Source of the DNA: Caryophanales bacterium UBA1427
Lineage (GTDB): Bacteria; Bacillota_I; Bacilli_A; ML615J-28; CAG-313
DNA length: 7,029 bases
Assembly (NCBI GenBank): GCA_002329485.1
Contig: DCTZ01000005.1
Coordinates: forward strand, 100,069-107,097
Direction: 5' to 3'
A model generated the notes under the pieces. It saw only the letters and a program-made list of their open reading frames with translations. It did not search any database and was not told the DNA's origin. The position numbers and the translations under genes were made by a program. Shown here piece by piece: positions 6,292 through 7,029 of this stretch (position 1 is its first letter; every line of letters starts with the position of its first letter).

Positions 6292-7017
6292 ATGAACAAC
6301 ATTTATGATCCGATTGGTAAGTTATTGGGTAATTGGTCCATGGAAGTAAATCTGTGGAGCATTCTCTTGCGTCTGACAATCTCAATTGTAGTATCGGCCG
6401 TGGTCGGTTGGGAAAGATCGAATAAACGGCATGCGGCGGGGCTCAGAACATTTATGATTGTATCTTTGGCTTCGACCATCGCCATGATTTTGGACCTTTA
6501 TTTAATCAAAACAACCAATTCCGGCTTTTGGTTTATATCGGCCGCAACCGTAGTCGGAACCGCCGTTATCAGCGCCAATACCATTCTTTACAGTTCCAAA
6601 AACCAAATCAAAGGTTTGACCACTTCGGCAGCCCTTTGGGCAACCGGTATCATGGGTCTTTTAATCGGAACCGGAAACTACACCATCGTTTTATTCTGTT
6701 CGGTGGCATTCATTTCGTTGCTTTCTTTGGTTCCGCCGCTCGAAATATATCTGAAAGACCGCTCCAATCACTTTGAGTTTCATTTGGAACTGAAGAACGT
6801 AAGTTATCTGAAAGACTTTTCCAGCGTCATCAGAGAACTCGGTTTAAGAATTGACGGTATCGAAAGCAATCCGGCCTACCTCAATTCCGGATTGAGTGTC
6901 TATTCGGTTTCGGTATCCATCATCAAAGACGAACTCAAACAGTTCAAATCGCATCAGGACATTATCGATGCTTTGAAGACGCTCGATTACGTTTACTACA
7001 TCGAAGAAATGAAATAA
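6292..7017 (+). CDS. MgtC/SapB-family membrane protein, divergent
   Basis: The 241-residue protein has an N-terminal MgtC/SapB domain (about 22-152) with 4-5 membrane segments, then a soluble C-terminal domain (about 158-241) reminiscent of the ACT-like tail of MgtC proteins. VVGWER (37-42), AGLRTF (49-54) and KGLTTSAALW (107-116) fit the family. However, the central glycine-rich signature, usually near GIGFLGAG, reads VVGTAVISANTI at 87-98 and has lost most of its glycines. MgtC proteins are linked to survival at low Mg2+ and, in Salmonella, to inhibition of the F-type ATP synthase; the role here is not known. The ATG is preceded by AAGGAG (6278-6283) at 8-nt spacing, and it lies 16 nt after the antiporter stop. 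Its partnership with a proton-coupled antiporter suggests a role in membrane ion balance. The gene is complete, and no terminator is visible before the window ends. Confidence 0.87.
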   Translation: MNNIYDPIGKLLGNWSMEVNLWSILLRLTISIVVSAVVGWERSNKRHAAGLRTFMIVSLASTIAMILDLYLIKTTNSGFWFISAATVVGTAVISANTILYSSKNQIKGLTTSAALWATGIMGLLIGTGNYTIVLFCSVAFISLLSLVPPLEIYLKDRSNHFEFHLELKNVSYLKDFSSVIRELGLRIDGIESNPAYLNSGLSVYSVSVSIIKDELKQFKSHQDIIDALKTLDYVYYIEEMK

Positions 7018-7029
7018 AAAAATATAAGT

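Overview
This window looks like a chromosomal segment of a low-GC Gram-positive bacterium (Bacillota, or a relative such as the Acholeplasma/Izemoplasma side of Mycoplasmatota). The evidence is AT-rich intergenic DNA, strong AAGGAGG-type ribosome binding sites, a near-consensus sigma-A promoter, and a tilS-ftsH pair plus an S4-domain gene typical of that group. The standard code fits: Trp is TGG, and no internal TGA is needed. Five of the six genes stop with TAA, one with TAG and none with TGA. I cannot place the genus.

Layout. Positions 1-257 are intergenic and carry the least explained feature here: three copies of a 17-20 bp motif in alternating orientation (+, -, +), spaced about 73-74 bp, just upstream of tilS. 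Positions 258-3766 form a tight forward operon, tilS (tRNA-Ile lysidine synthetase), ftsH (membrane AAA+ metalloprotease) and rqcP (S4-domain ribosome quality-control factor). Both junctions overlap (17 and 14 nt), which suggests translational coupling. A strong intrinsic terminator at 3771-3798, probably bidirectional, closes this operon and the convergent LysR-type regulator gene (3804-4697, minus strand). The regulator diverges across a 132-nt AT-rich region from a two-gene forward operon: a CPA2-type cation/proton antiporter (4830-6275) and a divergent MgtC/SapB-family membrane protein (6292-7017). A good promoter (TTTACA, 17 bp, TATAAT) precedes the antiporter.

Function. The first operon groups translation fidelity (AUA decoding), membrane-protein turnover and rescue of stalled ribosomes. 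The second unit looks like a locally regulated ion and membrane-homeostasis module, in which the LysR protein probably controls the antiporter and MgtC-like genes; this is inferred from the divergent arrangement. Most of the window is ordinary housekeeping. The parts worth a second look are the upstream repeat array, the altered MgtC signature motif, the TilS P-loop variant and the antiporter leader.
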